Assembly (NCBI RefSeq): GCF_014048475.1
Contig: NZ_NWUS01000001.1
Coordinates: forward strand, 682,001 to 746,000
DNA length: 64,000 nt
Origin: Bombella favorum
GTDB lineage: Bacteria > Pseudomonadota > Alphaproteobacteria > Acetobacterales > Acetobacteraceae
Direction of reading: 5' to 3'
Shown here: positions 9,624 to 20,243 of the stretch, one piece after another
Layout: each line of letters opens with the position of its first letter
Position numbering within the stretch: the stretch's first letter is position 1
The notes under the pieces: generated by a model
What the model saw: the letters and a program-made list of their open reading frames with translations, nothing else
The model's database searches: none
What the model was told of the DNA's origin: nothing
Made by a program: the position numbers and the translations under genes

Positions 9624-11240
9624 TCACACAACCGTCGTTCGCACCTCTTTCGCCACGAAATCATCAAAATCGACAGCAGCCCTCGCCATAGCTGACGAAC
9701 GCCCAGCCGAAACCAACGCCACCACTTTTGGCCCCCGCATATAGGCCGCCATGAAATCAAAACCGTTTAGGTCTCCCTCGATCAAGACCCGATCAAATGG
9801 GCCACCCCAGCCTATATATTCCAGTTTTTTTCCAAATTGCTGCGTCCAGTACCATGGAACAGGCATAGGCTGACGGGGTAGCCCCAGAATAGTCCTAGCA
9901 GCAGCCCGCCCTTCGATCTGCGCCTGCCGCCAATGCTCAACCCGGCAAAACGTCCCCTCATGCTGAAATATCGCAACATCCCCGGCAGCATAGATACCCG
10001 GCATCACCCGCATATCCTTATCCACCACAATACCTGTCATCCCATTCTTTGAATCCTTGCCAATATTATCTGGCAAGAAATCACGGCACGGCTCATTACC
10101 GATAGCAACGAGAACATGGGTGCAGGGAAGTTTCATGCCGTCATCCAGCTCAATCCCTTCCACCTGTTCCGTCCCACAGATACGCACCACTTTGCTATCG
10201 GTAACAAAAGCAACGCCATTATCGGCATGTAGGCGTTGCAGAATACGCCCCACCTCACGCCCCCATTGGGCTTCCATCGAGATAACCCGCTCCGGGGCAA
10301 TGATCGTGACACCGGCACCCTTCTGCCGAAGAGCAGAAGCAAGCTCCAACGTAGTCAAGCCACCACCGATCAGAATAACCGCCTGCTCACCTGTGATACA
10401 TTCTGCAATCTGGCGGGCATCACGCACGCCATGCAAAGTCATGACGCCATCCAGCTCGATACCGGGTAAAACAGGCTTCACCGGCTGGCCACCTGTCGCA
10501 ATCAGCACATGGTCGGCGCTATAATCCCGCCCATCAGCAAGCTCAACCCGCCGCTTTTTGCAGTCCAGCGAGACGATCTTACCCTGTACACGGGTAATCT
10601 CATGATGCGCAAAAAAGGCCTCATTCAACAGTAGGGGCGGCTGCACCTTATCTGGCCCACCAAGGAAAATACCCTTACTCAACGAGGGGCGATCATAAGG
10701 GGGGAGGCTCTCCTCACCTATCAGCACAATGCTGCCCCCAAAGCCTTCCTCCCGCAGGGTATAGATGGCACTCGCCGCCGCTGCACCACCACCCAGAACC
10801 AGCACGGAACTTTCTTCCATGCATTTCTTAGCCTCACCAGCACCGATGGGGCTCACACCCACTAGGACCCGTCCCTCCACAAGCCGAACGGGATAAACGG
10901 GCAGGCTGGAAAAAGCGACAGGCTCTTTTACCTTACCATCCCGCACGCCAAACACCGCTTTATGCCACGGGCAAACAACCACATCTCCATGCACTTTACT
11001 GTGGCAATGAAGACGCCCACGCAATGGTGCTCCTTTATGCGGGCAGCGGCCTCCCACGGCATGGACCTCCCCCCCAACACGGACCAGCGCAATAGACTGC
11101 TCCTTGATGAGAACAGAAAGGACTTCCCCCTCTTTAACATCTTCTACCGCAGCCACATCATACAGGGTACGGTCCGGCTGCTGATCGGGTGTCGCCGCAC
11201 TAACATCAGGTCCAAGAACGGGTCGGGGTGCTTCTTCCAT
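9624..11240 (-). CDS. Rieske [2Fe-2S]-FAD/NAD(P)H oxidoreductase fusion
   Basis: The 538-residue protein joins an N-terminal Rieske domain (about residues 25-130) to a ferredoxin-reductase-like flavoprotein. The Rieske ligands are visible as RCPHKGAPL and CPWHKAVF. The FAD fold starts at VLVLGGGAAAASAIYTLREEG, the NAD(P)H-binding motif is AVILIGGGLTTLELASALRQKG, and the second FAD motif is GIYAAGDVAIFQ. The architecture matches AIFM3-like and nitrite-reductase-like ferredoxin reductases; it could feed electrons to an oxygenase or act in redox defence. No partner oxygenase or ferredoxin is adjacent. ATG 11240 (MEEAPRPVLG) follows an AGGACA site; a longer frame starts at 11309. Confidence 0.82.
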   Translation of the reverse strand: MEEAPRPVLGPDVSAATPDQQPDRTLYDVAAVEDVKEGEVLSVLIKEQSIALVRVGGEVHAVGGRCPHKGAPLRGRLHCHSKVHGDVVVCPWHKAVFGVRDGKVKEPVAFSSLPVYPVRLVEGRVLVGVSPIGAGEAKKCMEESSVLVLGGGAAAASAIYTLREEGFGGSIVLIGEESLPPYDRPSLSKGIFLGGPDKVQPPLLLNEAFFAHHEITRVQGKIVSLDCKKRRVELADGRDYSADHVLIATGGQPVKPVLPGIELDGVMTLHGVRDARQIAECITGEQAVILIGGGLTTLELASALRQKGAGVTIIAPERVISMEAQWGREVGRILQRLHADNGVAFVTDSKVVRICGTEQVEGIELDDGMKLPCTHVLVAIGNEPCRDFLPDNIGKDSKNGMTGIVVDKDMRVMPGIYAAGDVAIFQHEGTFCRVEHWRQAQIEGRAAARTILGLPRQPMPVPWYWTQQFGKKLEYIGWGGPFDRVLIEGDLNGFDFMAAYMRGPKVVALVSAGRSSAMARAAVDFDDFVAKEVRTTVV

Positions 11241-11380
11241 AAATCTTGTCCTGTTGTTCTCCGTCAGGCCCCTGCGGGCACACCCTCGCCCAAACATGGG
11301 GCCGACCATGCTCGGAAGGTTTCACAAAATGGGCAAGGCCCGCCAAAGACCTTACCCGCCGCATCATCTGTCAGGCTGTA

Positions 11381-12175
11381 TCAGAAAAAATCATCCCGGC
11401 CCATGTCATCACCATCATCAACCGGTGCGTCCTGCGGGCCAAAATCCTGCGGAGAGAACCCAGCTGCATCTGTCCCACTCCCTGCAAATGGATCCTGATA
11501 ATTATCACCGTAGTTATTAATGATGGTCGTCTCGCTGCCAAAACCATCACCGGCACCATCGCCCATGCCTTCATGAGTATGCTCACCGCCATGTTCACCG
11601 GAGAACAGACCCTCCAATGCATGGGCAGCCATCATACCACCAGCAACACCCGCAGCGGTCGACAAAGCAGACCCCAGAAAGCCCGAACCAGACCGCCCAA
11701 ACATACCCGGCTGATAACCAGGCGGTGGAGCGTAAGCCCGGCCCATTTCGGGCGCAGCTGCACCGGAGGCAGGCCCCCAGCCCGGCGGCAGGGACGCACC
11801 ACGAGGTGGCGGCGGAGCGGACGGCCCCCGACCAAACAGACCAGAGAAGAACCCACCAGACTGCCCACTGCTCTGCTGCCCCGGCTGGCTGGCCTGCTGC
11901 TGAAGCTGCGCAATCTGCCCCCGTGCCTGCTGAAGCTGGAACTCCAGATCACGGATGCGGGCCTGCGCCTGCGAGAGTGCGGCCTCCTGCACGACAGCCA
12001 GCTGCGTGATACGATAGCGGGCTTCCGGGAAACGCTGGAAATTTTCGGCGATGAAACGGTCTGCCTCCGGGTCGATCGGCGGCAGGGAAGCCGGACTCTG
12101 GCCATTCGGCAACCCCACGCCCCCGCCAACACGGGCCACAAAGCGACTTATGAGATCACGTTCTTCCGAATTCAT
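11381..12175 (-). CDS. DUF2076 protein
   Basis: The 264-residue protein begins with MNSEERDLISRFVARVGG, the signature start of DUF2076. It has a predicted coiled coil around residues 60-100 (LSQAQARIRDLEFQLQQARGQIAQLQQQ), then a Gly/Pro/Ser-rich region and a Gly/Ala helix (SGFLGSALSTAAGVAGGMMAAHALEGLFSG) that could insert in a membrane. It ends in a very acidic tail (DDGDDMGRDDFF). The function of the family is not established; a periplasmic ligand-sensor role has been suggested for some members. ATG 12175 is preceded by AGGACAG. Confidence 0.8.
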   Translation of the reverse strand: MNSEERDLISRFVARVGGGVGLPNGQSPASLPPIDPEADRFIAENFQRFPEARYRITQLAVVQEAALSQAQARIRDLEFQLQQARGQIAQLQQQASQPGQQSSGQSGGFFSGLFGRGPSAPPPPRGASLPPGWGPASGAAAPEMGRAYAPPPGYQPGMFGRSGSGFLGSALSTAAGVAGGMMAAHALEGLFSGEHGGEHTHEGMGDGAGDGFGSETTIINNYGDNYQDPFAGSGTDAAGFSPQDFGPQDAPVDDGDDMGRDDFF

Positions 12176-12455
12176 GGGCGTGCTGTCCTTCACAACTACT
12201 CGCAGCCCCCACCCGCCCGACCGGACGCAATGCGGGAGATGCTGCCTCTTTGATCCCACATGATATGATACAGCTCTGCATCCCCTGCAAGGCCCCGTCC
12301 TCTTCCCTCCAACAGAACCCGCAGAATTACGCCCATTATGTAAGCCATCTTAAATAAAGACCGCCATGCTAGAGTAGCAACTTCTTTACCCCCTCTGCCC
12401 CTGCCCGCTAGCGATCTGGGCGGTCATCCTGTAATGTGCAGCCATCTTTACGTTA

Positions 12456-13352
12456 ATGGAGCCTAGTGAATTGCCCACATCCCGGCCCCCCTGCTTTCAG
12501 GATCTGATCCTGCGCCTTCATCAGTTCTGGTCACAGAAGGGCTGTGCCATTCTCCAGCCTTACGATACCGAACTGGGTGCAGGTACGCTTTCCCCTCATA
12601 CAACCCTGCGTGCGCTAGGGCGCAAGCCGTGGGCAGCTGCCTATGTGCAGCCCTGCCGCCGCCCCTCTGATGGCCGCTACGGGGAAAACCCGAACCGCCT
12701 CCAGCATTATTACCAGTATCAGGTGCTGCTCAAGCCCACACCGCAGGAAAGCCAAAACCTGCTACTGGAAAGCTACCGTGCCATTGGGATTGACCCCGAA
12801 AAACACGATATCCGCTTCGTAGAAGATGACTGGGAGAACCCGACAATCGGGGCTTGGGGGCTTGGTTGGGAAGTCTGGTGTGATGGTATGGAAGTCACGC
12901 AGTTTACCTACTTCCAGCAGGTTGGCGGCATCCCAACTGTTGTCCCCTCTACTGAGCTGACCTACGGGCTGGAACGTCTGGCCATGTATGTGCAGGGTGT
13001 CGAGAATGTCTATGACCTCGACTTCAATGGTCGAGGCCTGACCTACGGGGATGTATTCCTCCGGGCTGAACGGGACTATTCACGTCATAACTTCGAGCTG
13101 GCCGATACGGACATGCTGCTTGCCCAGTTCAAGGCAGCTGAAGCCGAATCCATCCGCCTCTCCGAGGCCGGTGTGGCCCAGCCCGCCTACGACCAGTGCC
13201 TGAAGGCCTCTCATCTGTTCAATCTGCTGGATGCACGGGGTGTCATTTCCGTTTCGGAACGTGCCTCCTATATCGGGCGTGTGCGCACGCTGGCCAAAGC
13301 CGCCTGCGAGGCATGGCTTGCTGGAGACGAGGAGGAAACCTCTCATGGCTGA
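12456..13352 (+). CDS. glyQ: Glycyl-tRNA synthetase alpha subunit
   Basis: This is the catalytic alpha subunit of the alpha2-beta2 glycyl-tRNA synthetase. The 298-residue protein has the conserved block [31 protein letters not shown], then [34 protein letters not shown] and FTYFQQVGG, all typical of GlyQ. ATG 12456 gives a normal length. The gene overlaps glyS by 8 bases, so translation of the two is probably coupled. Confidence 0.96.
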   Translation: MEPSELPTSRPPCFQDLILRLHQFWSQKGCAILQPYDTELGAGTLSPHTTLRALGRKPWAAAYVQPCRRPSDGRYGENPNRLQHYYQYQVLLKPTPQESQNLLLESYRAIGIDPEKHDIRFVEDDWENPTIGAWGLGWEVWCDGMEVTQFTYFQQVGGIPTVVPSTELTYGLERLAMYVQGVENVYDLDFNGRGLTYGDVFLRAERDYSRHNFELADTDMLLAQFKAAEAESIRLSEAGVAQPAYDQCLKASHLFNLLDARGVISVSERASYIGRVRTLAKAACEAWLAGDEEETSHG

Positions 13353-15450
13353 ACTGCTTCTTGACCTGTTCTGCGAAGAAATCCCCTCCGGGATGCAGGC
13401 CCGTGCCGCCGAGGACCTCACCCGCCTGCTGGAACAAGCCCTCGCCGACCTAAAGCCCCGCAACATCCGCAGCTTCTACGGTGCCCGTCACATCGCTGCC
13501 AGCCTTGAGGTAGATGAAAGCATCCCGACCCGCACCATTTCCGAGCGTGGCCCACGGGAGAATGCTCCAGAAAAGGCCCTAGCCGGTTTCTCCCGCAAGC
13601 ATGGTGTTAGCCCTGATGAGCTGACGAAGGAAAACGGCTTCTGGGTTCTCAACCGCACCCTGCCGCCCGTCAAAGCGGCAGAACTGATTGCCGAGCAGCT
13701 GCCGGATTTGCTCTGGAAGTTCCCATGGCCCAAAGCCATGCGCTGGGGTAACGGCTCCCTCTTCACATGGGTACGCCCGCTCCATCACATTGCCTGCCTG
13801 CTGGATGGACAGACCGTTCCCTTCACCCTAGCTCGTCAGGATGATGACGCCCATGGGCTAAAGAGCGGCAACGCGACCGAAGGCCACCGCATCCTCTCCC
13901 CCGGCACGTTCACCGTCACCACCACCGAACAATGGCTGAAAGAGCTGGAAGCCCGCCACGTCGTCATCAACGAAGGCAAACGGGCTGATCTCATCCGGCA
14001 GGGTGTCCATAAGCTAGCCAAAGACAAAGGCCTGACGTTGGTCGAGGATGAAGGGCTGGTTCAGGAAGTCAGCGGGCTGGTAGAATATCCTGTGCCCCTG
14101 TTGGGCCGCATTGACGATGCCTTCATGGACCTCCCGCCGGAAGTCATGCAGGTTTCCATGCGGGTCAATCAACGGTATTTCGCCCTACGCACAAAGGACG
14201 GCAAGGCAGCCCCTTACTTTGCCTTCGTGGCTAACCAGACCTTCAGCGATGGGGGCACGCTCTGCATTGCCGGGAATGAGCGGGTGCTGCGTGCCCGCTT
14301 CGCCGATGCCCGCCATTTCTGGGACCTAGACCGCAAGACAAAACTGGCCGACCGTGTTGAAGCTCTAAAACTCGTGACCTTCCATGCCAAGCTGGGCACG
14401 CAGGAAGAACGGACACAGCGCATCAGCACACTAGCAGGCATTATCGCCAAGGCCATGGGGCTGGATGACGCACAGGCGAAACACGCCGAACGGGCCGGTC
14501 TGCTCGCCAAAGCTGACCTAACAACCGGCATGGTGGGTGAGTTCCCCGAACTTCAGGGCGTGATGGGCGGTTACTACGCCGCCCATGATGGCGAAGCCCC
14601 GGAAGTAGCACAGGCCGTTGCCGAGCATTATATGCCCCGTGGCCTACAGGATGGCACAGCCAGTGCCCCCATCTCCGTTGCCGTCGCTCTGGCAGACCGG
14701 CTGGACATGCTGGCCGGATTCTTCGCCATCGGGGAAACCCCCACCGGCTCTGGCGACCCGTATGGCCTGCGCCGTGCCGCTCTTGGCGTCATCCGCACCA
14801 TCCGGGATAATGGCCTACGCATCGACCTCGGCAGCCTGCTTTCCAAAGCAGCGGAAGCCTACGCCGGGAAAGACGGTAAGGACTCCGCTCTAGACGGGCT
14901 AGAGCCCTTCTTTACGGATAGGCTCCGGGTCCAGCTCCGCAATGAAGGCCGCCGTCATGACGTGCTGGATGCTACCTTGGCCGTCACGCAAGTGCGGGAG
15001 GATAAAAGCCTCTTCACCGATCATCTGGATGGCGACCTTGTCCGCCTGCTCAGCCGTGTAGAAGCACTCTCTGACATGATGGGCACGGAAGATGGCCAGA
15101 ATCTTCTAGCAGCCTATCGGCGTGCTACGAACATCCTACGCATTGAAGAGAAAAAGGACGGGCCACACCATCAGGCACCTGAAGTGGCCCTCTATGTGCA
15201 GGATGAAGAGCGTGAGCTAGATGCAGCCCTGAACGACGCTGGGCCGAAGATCGCAGCCAGCCTGGCCGATGATGACTTCACCAGTGCCATGCAGCATCTT
15301 GCAGTCCTGCGCCCGGTCATGGACCGCTTCTTCGAGGCTGTGACTGTCAACGCTGATGATGCAGGCCAGCGGCTCAACCGCCTACGTCTGCTTTCAGCCT
15401 TCAGCCGCAGTGGCCAGCTAATCGCTGATTTTGGCCGCATCGAAGGCTGA
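13345..15450 (+). CDS. glyS: Glycyl-tRNA synthetase beta subunit
   Basis: This is the tRNA-binding beta subunit, 701 residues, of normal length. The start [21 protein letters not shown] matches the family, and GAGGAGG lies just upstream of ATG 13345, inside glyQ. Internal family blocks include [53 protein letters not shown], an HD-like region ([33 protein letters not shown]) and [14 protein letters not shown]. The C-terminal DALR-like anticodon domain ends the protein. It forms the glyQS operon and is followed by a strong terminator. Confidence 0.96.
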   Translation: MAELLLDLFCEEIPSGMQARAAEDLTRLLEQALADLKPRNIRSFYGARHIAASLEVDESIPTRTISERGPRENAPEKALAGFSRKHGVSPDELTKENGFWVLNRTLPPVKAAELIAEQLPDLLWKFPWPKAMRWGNGSLFTWVRPLHHIACLLDGQTVPFTLARQDDDAHGLKSGNATEGHRILSPGTFTVTTTEQWLKELEARHVVINEGKRADLIRQGVHKLAKDKGLTLVEDEGLVQEVSGLVEYPVPLLGRIDDAFMDLPPEVMQVSMRVNQRYFALRTKDGKAAPYFAFVANQTFSDGGTLCIAGNERVLRARFADARHFWDLDRKTKLADRVEALKLVTFHAKLGTQEERTQRISTLAGIIAKAMGLDDAQAKHAERAGLLAKADLTTGMVGEFPELQGVMGGYYAAHDGEAPEVAQAVAEHYMPRGLQDGTASAPISVAVALADRLDMLAGFFAIGETPTGSGDPYGLRRAALGVIRTIRDNGLRIDLGSLLSKAAEAYAGKDGKDSALDGLEPFFTDRLRVQLRNEGRRHDVLDATLAVTQVREDKSLFTDHLDGDLVRLLSRVEALSDMMGTEDGQNLLAAYRRATNILRIEEKKDGPHHQAPEVALYVQDEERELDAALNDAGPKIAASLADDDFTSAMQHLAVLRPVMDRFFEAVTVNADDAGQRLNRLRLLSAFSRSGQLIADFGRIEG

Positions 15451-15476
15451 TCATCACCGTCATAACAGACTATAGG

Positions 15477-15511
15477 AAAGGCCGGTGGGATATTCTCTCA
15501 CCGGCCTTTTC
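15477..15511 (+). terminator. Rho-independent terminator of glyQS
   Basis: AAAGGCCGGTG pairs with CACCGGCCTTT across a short loop and ends in TTTT. It lies about 27 bases after the glyS stop and, being symmetric, may also serve the convergent LysE gene. Confidence 0.88.
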
Positions 15512-15522
15512 CATATCCTTCC

Positions 15523-16179
15523 TCATGGGGAAGGGCTATCTGTCAGAAAAATTTTGGCCCCGAAGGCAATAAACACCAATCCTGTTAGACGATCCAGCCG
15601 GCGCACCACGACAGGACGGTTAAAGAACTGTGCCAGCGGGACCGTCAGAGCCACCAGCAGCCCCAGCCATATGAAGGTCAACACGACCTGAATCACCACC
15701 TGCACCAACGTAAATGCCACTACATCCGTGGCAGGCGGAATAAACTGAGGAAAAAAAGTGATAACAAAAATGCCCGCCTTGGGGTTGAGGAGATCCGTCA
15801 GCATCCCACGGCGGAACCCCGGCCAGAAGGCGTTGCGATGCTCCACCCGCCGGGCTTGTTCCGGCCCAGCCTCTGTTGTCAATGCCATGCGGGGCCGCAG
15901 AAGCTGGCTAGCACCGATCCAGACCAGATAAACCGCACCAACACATTTCACGATAAAGAACGCTGTGGAAGACGCCGCCAGAAGGGCCGTCAGCCCGAAC
16001 GCCGCCGCCAGCCCCCAGAGGCTCAGCCCCACGGCGATACCAAAAATAGCCCCAACCCCGGCACGCCGCCCATCGGAGGCAGCCGTCCGCAGGACCATGA
16101 CGGAATCCAACCCCGGCGTAACAGTAAAGATCGCCGCTGCGGTGGTGAAGGCCAGCAGGGGAAGAAACCACTGATGCAT
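15523..16179 (-). CDS. LysE/RhtB-family amino-acid exporter
   Basis: This 218-residue inner-membrane protein has about six hydrophobic helices and the family's N-terminal signature TPGLDSVMVLRTAASDGRRAGVGAIFGIAVGL. NPKAGIFVITFFPQFIPP is the second conserved block. LysE/RhtB proteins export amino acids or small metabolites by proton exchange; the substrate cannot be told. ATG 16179 (MHQWFLPLL) follows an AGGTG site; a GTG at 16209 would add 10 residues. Confidence 0.88.
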   Translation of the reverse strand: MHQWFLPLLAFTTAAAIFTVTPGLDSVMVLRTAASDGRRAGVGAIFGIAVGLSLWGLAAAFGLTALLAASSTAFFIVKCVGAVYLVWIGASQLLRPRMALTTEAGPEQARRVEHRNAFWPGFRRGMLTDLLNPKAGIFVITFFPQFIPPATDVVAFTLVQVVIQVVLTFIWLGLLVALTVPLAQFFNRPVVVRRLDRLTGLVFIAFGAKIFLTDSPSP

Positions 16180-16266
16180 AAAAACAGACACCTGAAAAAA
16201 ACCGGCCACGACACTCCGTAGCCCGATGTCTCCCAGATGGGGTCTCGACCCTACGGTTCCAATAGA

Positions 16267-17421
16267 TCAGTCAGGGTCATCCCGATGCACCCAGCTGGAG
16301 AGTAGCAGACCAAAGCCGAACATCATGGTCAACATGGCTGATCCCCCGTAGGAGATCAATGGCAAGGGCACCCCACCAACCGGGATAACCCCCATAACCA
16401 TGGAGAGATTGACCACGCAGTAGAGGAAAAAATCCATCGCAATGCCCAGCCCAACCAACCGGCCAAAACGGTTCCGGCAGCGCAAGGCAATCAACATGCT
16501 ACTGAGTGTGATCAAAAAGAGAAGCCCAATGACGACTGCTCCGCCTACATACCCCCATTCCTCCCCAATCATGGTGAAGATGAAGTCGGTCTGCTTCTCC
16601 GGCAGGAAGCTCAGCTGCCCCTGTGTACCATGAAGATAGCCCTGCCCCCATCGGCCCCCAGCCCCCAACGCAATACGGGATTGGAGAATATTGTAGCCTG
16701 CCCCTAGTGGGTCCCGCTCCGGATGGAGGAAGGTATCAATTCTAGCCTTCTGATAATCGTGGAGGTGATTATAAATGAACGGCCCAAGAAACGGCAGCGG
16801 CGACACCAGAATGATGATCTGCCACCAGCGCATCCCAGCGGCAAAGAACAATGAGGCCCCAATCACGCCGACAATGGTTGCCGTCCCCAGATTAGGTTCC
16901 TTCAGCACCAGAACCACCGGCAGAAGCGTCAGAAGGGCCGGGATAATGAGCCGTAGCGGATTGCCCATACGCTCCCGCCCTATGCGGTAGAACCATGTCG
17001 AAAGCATGAGAACCAGCGCAATCTTGGCAAACTCGGAAGGCTGAAACTGGAAGCCACCCAGATTGATCCAGCGTTCTGCCCCCTTGCCCACGTGCCCCAT
17101 CTTCAACACCAGTGCCAAAAGCAGGATGGACAGACCATAAATAGGCACGGAGAGCATCCGCAACACCCGTGGGCTCGCCAGAGCCACACCCAGCATCATG
17201 AGCAGCCCGAAGCAGAAACGGATAAGCTGGGGCTGAGCGAAAGCTTCTGCTCGCCCCCCACCAGCGGAATAAAGAGCGATGTAACCAACACCCGCCAGAC
17301 AACAAACCAGCAGCACAAAAAACCAGTTGATCTGCCAAAGCCGGGAGAACATGCGCAGATTTGGTTCCGCCCGCAACAGACGGCGAGCAGTACGGGGAAC
17401 TGTAAAGTCCTTCAGCGACAT
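16267..17421 (-). CDS. rodA: Peptidoglycan glycosyltransferase RodA
   Basis: This SEDS-family glycosyltransferase polymerises glycan strands with PBP2 during cell elongation. The 384-residue, multi-helix protein shows the family blocks GAERWINLGGFQFQPSEFAKIALVL, KEPNLGTATI, ILQSRIALGAGGRWGQGYLHGTQGQLSFLPEKQTDFIFTMIGEEWG and PVGGVPLPLISYGGSAMLT. It starts 15 bases after the mrdA stop and is the last gene of the leftward mreBCD-mrdA-rodA cluster. Confidence 0.96.
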   Translation of the reverse strand: MSLKDFTVPRTARRLLRAEPNLRMFSRLWQINWFFVLLVCCLAGVGYIALYSAGGGRAEAFAQPQLIRFCFGLLMMLGVALASPRVLRMLSVPIYGLSILLLALVLKMGHVGKGAERWINLGGFQFQPSEFAKIALVLMLSTWFYRIGRERMGNPLRLIIPALLTLLPVVLVLKEPNLGTATIVGVIGASLFFAAGMRWWQIIILVSPLPFLGPFIYNHLHDYQKARIDTFLHPERDPLGAGYNILQSRIALGAGGRWGQGYLHGTQGQLSFLPEKQTDFIFTMIGEEWGYVGGAVVIGLLFLITLSSMLIALRCRNRFGRLVGLGIAMDFFLYCVVNLSMVMGVIPVGGVPLPLISYGGSAMLTMMFGFGLLLSSWVHRDDPD

Positions 17422-17436
17422 GCCATCCCTTTTGCC

Positions 17437-19371
17437 TCAGTCATCCAAACCGTCAGCCCGTGCAACAACCCCTCTGGAAAGAGAGGTCCGGCTGGCTGGG
17501 TCCCTGATGAGAGTATCCGTCATGATCTGCGCTGCAAGCGGTGCCGCTTCCGTTGCGCCAGCATTACCATGTTCCACCACAACAGACACAGCATAACGAG
17601 GATTATCGTATGGGGCGAAGCAGATAAACAAAGCATGAGGGCGATACTGCCACGGTAGGTTCATGGAATTAAAATGCCCGCTCTCACGCAAAGCCCGCGG
17701 GACATTCCGCACCTGTGCCGAGCCAGTCTTACCCGCCATCTGCACACCCGGCAAATTCAGCCGTGCCGCTGGCGCCGTACCCTGTGGCTCATTCACCACG
17801 GCAAACATCCCCGCCCGGGCCGCAGCCAAGGCCTCCCGTGCGAAAGGCAGAGGCTCAGGAGCCGGAACGACCTCCCGCCCGCTTACAGACCGTAAAAGAT
17901 GCGGCTGAACAATACGCCCTGTCGCCAGACGGGACACATAAGTGGCCAGTGCTAGCGGTGTCGTCTGCACTAACCCCTGCCCAATACCAGCATTGACCGT
18001 ATCCCCACCATTCCAGTGATGCCCATGACGGCGGCGCATCTCTGGCGTCGGGACAGACCCTGACCGCACATGGGGCAGCTCTATCGGCAGTGCCCCATCC
18101 AGCCCCAAAATGGCCGCTGCCTCATGTATGGACTCCATGCCACAACGGCGGGCCACCTGATAGAAATAGACATCGCAAGAATATTTCAATGCCTGATGGA
18201 GGTTAATCGACCCATGTCCATAGCGGCTCCAACAATGGAACCGCACGCCACCCATATCGTAATAACCGGGACAGGAGAAACGGTCTGACGGGGTAATCGC
18301 ATGAGCTCTCAACGCCGCCAGTGCCACGGCAGGCTTGAAGGTGGATCCCGGCGGATACAAGCCAGAGACGGCCTTATCCACCAACGGCGTGCGCTGATCG
18401 GTAAGTAGGTTGTTCCACTGTGTCCGGCTAATGCCACCATCAAACAGGGTCGGATCAAAAGAGGGGGTGCTGACTAGCCCCATCACCTCGCCATTGCGGC
18501 AATCCATCACCACAGCACTAGCTACACGCTCGCCTATGCGATCCTTAATGCGTGTCTGAAGGACTGTATCCAGTGTCAGTTCCAACCGGGAACCGGGTTG
18601 ACCTTCTACACGCTCCAGCTCTCCCATAACACGGCCATGAGCATTCACCTCCATCTCCACCGTGCCGGGCTGGCCACGGAGATAGCTTTCCTGCGTCTGC
18701 TCCAGCCCAGCACGCCCTACCTTCATGCCCGGCAGGGCCATAATACCATCCCGCTGAACATCCGCCTCATTGGGTGGGGCCACATAACCAATGATATGGG
18801 AGAGCAGCTCCTTGAACGGATACTCCCGCGTCGTCCCCACATCAATCAGAACACCGGGTAATGTTGGCGCATTCAACCCCAGACGGGCCACATCATCCCA
18901 AGACAGGAACTCCTTGAGGGTCAGCGGAACATAACGGCGAATATGTTTACGGTCGTGTTCAATACGGGCCCGGTCACGCTCATCAAGCGGAACAATCGTA
19001 GCGAAACGGTCCACCACGGCCTGAAGGTCCGTCGTTTCTTCCGTCATGACCAGTGCCCGCCAGTTGGGGCGATTCCCGGCCAAAAGAACACCACATCGAT
19101 CGTAAATCTCACCACGGGCAGGAGCGATCTGACGGCGGCTTGTTCGGTTACGGCGGGCCTGTTCCTTCAGTTCATCCCCGTGGACAACCTGCATCTCATA
19201 AAGGTGATGGGCCAGCGTCCCCATGACACCTGTCTGCGCCGCCAGAAGCAGCAGGGCACGACGTGTGAACATACCCCCACCGACCGCCTGCTCCTCTGAG
19301 AAAGACAGGTCAGCGGCTGGACCACTTCGTTTCCGAAATGGCGGACGGGTTTCATCACGCCGGAAGAACAT
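17437..19371 (-). CDS. mrdA: Penicillin-binding protein 2
   Basis: This class B transpeptidase of the elongasome has 644 residues. It has an N-terminal membrane anchor (RRALLLLAAQTGVMGTLAHHLYEM, about 38-60), a dimerisation/pedestal domain, and the transpeptidase motifs: PPGSTFKP (SxxK), SCDVYF (SxD, usual for PBP2) and KTGSAQ (KTG). It follows mreD and precedes rodA, its glycosyltransferase partner. The N-terminus is rich in Arg and the start at ATG 19371 is well placed. Confidence 0.96.
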   Translation of the reverse strand: MFFRRDETRPPFRKRSGPAADLSFSEEQAVGGGMFTRRALLLLAAQTGVMGTLAHHLYEMQVVHGDELKEQARRNRTSRRQIAPARGEIYDRCGVLLAGNRPNWRALVMTEETTDLQAVVDRFATIVPLDERDRARIEHDRKHIRRYVPLTLKEFLSWDDVARLGLNAPTLPGVLIDVGTTREYPFKELLSHIIGYVAPPNEADVQRDGIMALPGMKVGRAGLEQTQESYLRGQPGTVEMEVNAHGRVMGELERVEGQPGSRLELTLDTVLQTRIKDRIGERVASAVVMDCRNGEVMGLVSTPSFDPTLFDGGISRTQWNNLLTDQRTPLVDKAVSGLYPPGSTFKPAVALAALRAHAITPSDRFSCPGYYDMGGVRFHCWSRYGHGSINLHQALKYSCDVYFYQVARRCGMESIHEAAAILGLDGALPIELPHVRSGSVPTPEMRRRHGHHWNGGDTVNAGIGQGLVQTTPLALATYVSRLATGRIVQPHLLRSVSGREVVPAPEPLPFAREALAAARAGMFAVVNEPQGTAPAARLNLPGVQMAGKTGSAQVRNVPRALRESGHFNSMNLPWQYRPHALFICFAPYDNPRYAVSVVVEHGNAGATEAAPLAAQIMTDTLIRDPASRTSLSRGVVARADGLDD

Positions 19372-19446
19372 TGCTCAATATACACTTAAAGAAAGATTAA
19401 AAAAAGGAAAACTCAAGGCTTCCATGTTTCAGATAGCCATAGTCTA

Positions 19447-20013
19447 TTATAATCTGTCGTGTTTTTCCATAACAGAAAGCCCCCACAAATACAGAACATG
19501 CAGGAAAGGATAGCTCCCCACAGCAAGAGATTCCTGAAAAACAATAGGATAAACTGACAAAGCTCCCCGCACCCGGATGACCATCAGCACCCAGTCCGTC
19601 ATAGCCTCTCCCAGAACGATCAACCCGTACAAAATCCATGACAACAGGAATCCACGACGGGAAAGGCCGACACGGCAACCATGAGCCACGCCATAGGCCA
19701 CCAACATCCAGAAAAGAAGCACACCCGGGGGATTGGCACTGAACAGCTCGATCACCAACCCGCTACAGAATAAACCAAACAGCGGCATGAAAGCAGGACG
19801 ATATAACGCCCAGAACCAGACCGTACCTAGTGTTAGCGCTGTCTGAAGTTCAGTTTGCCCCAGAATGCCGAACGGGGCAGACAACACAAAAGCTAGAAAC
19901 ACCATGATGATACAGGGCGACAACTTGCGCCGTACCCGAACCATCAGCTTGCGCTGCCGTACGCCTTCTAGCGCCTCATGGTCCAGCCGCCCCTGTTCCA
20001 ACCGTAATGCCAT
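19447..20013 (-). CDS. mreD: Rod-shape-determining protein MreD
   Basis: This small inner-membrane protein of the elongasome is recognised by position between mreC and mrdA and by its helices: about five hydrophobic segments in 188 residues, starting at CIIMVFLAFVLSAPFGILG, and an Arg/Lys-rich N-terminus (VRQRKLMVRVRRKL). MreD sequences diverge strongly, so context carries much of the call. Start choice is uncertain: ATG 20013 (MALRLEQG) is used, while ATG 20076 (MGKHIIPEG) would give a longer cytoplasmic N-terminus and shorten the unusually long gap from mreC. Confidence 0.82.
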   Translation of the reverse strand: MALRLEQGRLDHEALEGVRQRKLMVRVRRKLSPCIIMVFLAFVLSAPFGILGQTELQTALTLGTVWFWALYRPAFMPLFGLFCSGLVIELFSANPPGVLLFWMLVAYGVAHGCRVGLSRRGFLLSWILYGLIVLGEAMTDWVLMVIRVRGALSVYPIVFQESLAVGSYPFLHVLYLWGLSVMEKHDRL

Positions 20014-20243
20014 AATCTCGCACCCGTTGCTATCTTCCCGGCCCCATGCCCCCTCGGGAATAATGTGCTTACCCATAGAAAGCAAACATTCCAAGAAGCA
20101 GAACACATCTTTAGGGCTATTTCCGGTCCAAGGTCAGAACCATGTCCGAAATATACCATCGAAATGACTGTATAGACCATCAATGACAACAGACGGTTTA
20201 ACCGCCAGCGTATAATGATGTGCCTTGCACAAAAAAAGGAACG
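20014..20243 (-). other. Long mreC-mreD spacer with hairpin
   Basis: About 230 bases separate the mreC stop from the chosen mreD start. At the mreC stop AGGAA (read leftward, 20255-20251) pairs with TTCCT (20241-20237), followed by a run of T down to 20231; the stem is only 5 bp. It could be a weak terminator that lowers expression of the downstream mreD-mrdA-rodA genes. No separate gene is convincing here. Confidence 0.35.
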
